A stretch of DNA of 5,012 nt from Geminicoccaceae bacterium (GTDB lineage Bacteria > Pseudomonadota > Alphaproteobacteria > Geminicoccales > Geminicoccaceae), in contig JAGREZ010000546.1 of assembly GCA_020446285.1 (NCBI GenBank), forward strand, positions 1 through 5,012, given 5' to 3'. Numbering within the stretch: position 1 is the first letter of the stretch; each line of letters opens with the position of its first letter. A program made the translations under genes and the position numbers. The notes below the pieces were generated by a model. It ran no database searches. It was not told the DNA's origin and was given only the letters and a program-made list of their open reading frames with translations. This document shows positions 5,011-5,012 of this stretch, one piece after another.

Positions 5011-5012
5011 AT

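Overview
This is a GC-rich window with all protein genes on the minus strand. GC content, leader sequences and gene families suggest a proteobacterium, probably an alphaproteobacterium; that assignment is an inference, since no taxonomic marker is present.

Layout, read in the direction of transcription (right to left). Bases 5012 to about 4586 hold no protein gene. They contain three tandem structured RNAs that I read as bacterial Y RNAs (Yrl RNAs, partners of the Ro60/Rsr ring protein). Each has the same basal stem: a 5' strand GGCGAATGCC, a 3' strand CTCGTCGCC, and then a second helix whose 5' strand ends in GGACTAC. The middle copy carries a nearly complete tRNA mimic in circularly permuted order (T-arm, acceptor helix closed by a 5-nt loop, D-arm). 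The third copy ends 11 bases before the Shine-Dalgarno of rtcB (3340-4563), the GTP-dependent RNA 3'-phosphate/5'-OH ligase. It is followed after 7 bases by rtcA (2319-3332), the RNA 3'-terminal phosphate cyclase. The order Y RNAs, rtcB, rtcA matches the known enterobacterial rsr-yrlB-yrlA-rtcBA RNA-repair operon. An rsr (Ro60) gene is therefore predicted just beyond base 5012, on the minus strand.

After a gap of about 150 bases comes a separate gene for a secreted SleB-type cell wall hydrolase (1438-2169). A gene-free stretch of 300 bases follows, with a cluster of hairpins and inverted repeats. Then comes a FIST-domain sensory protein (49-1137, GTG start with a strong ribosome binding site). 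The first 34 bases may be the start of another minus-strand gene, whose few residues resemble the beginning of a response regulator. That would fit the usual association of FIST proteins with two-component signalling, but it is weakly supported.

How the parts work together: the Y RNAs and RtcB/RtcA form an RNA-damage or RNA-quality-control module. Y RNAs tether or gate Ro60. RtcA makes 2',3'-cyclic phosphate ends and RtcB joins such ends to 5'-OH ends. The hydrolase and the FIST gene show no sequence evidence of belonging to that module.
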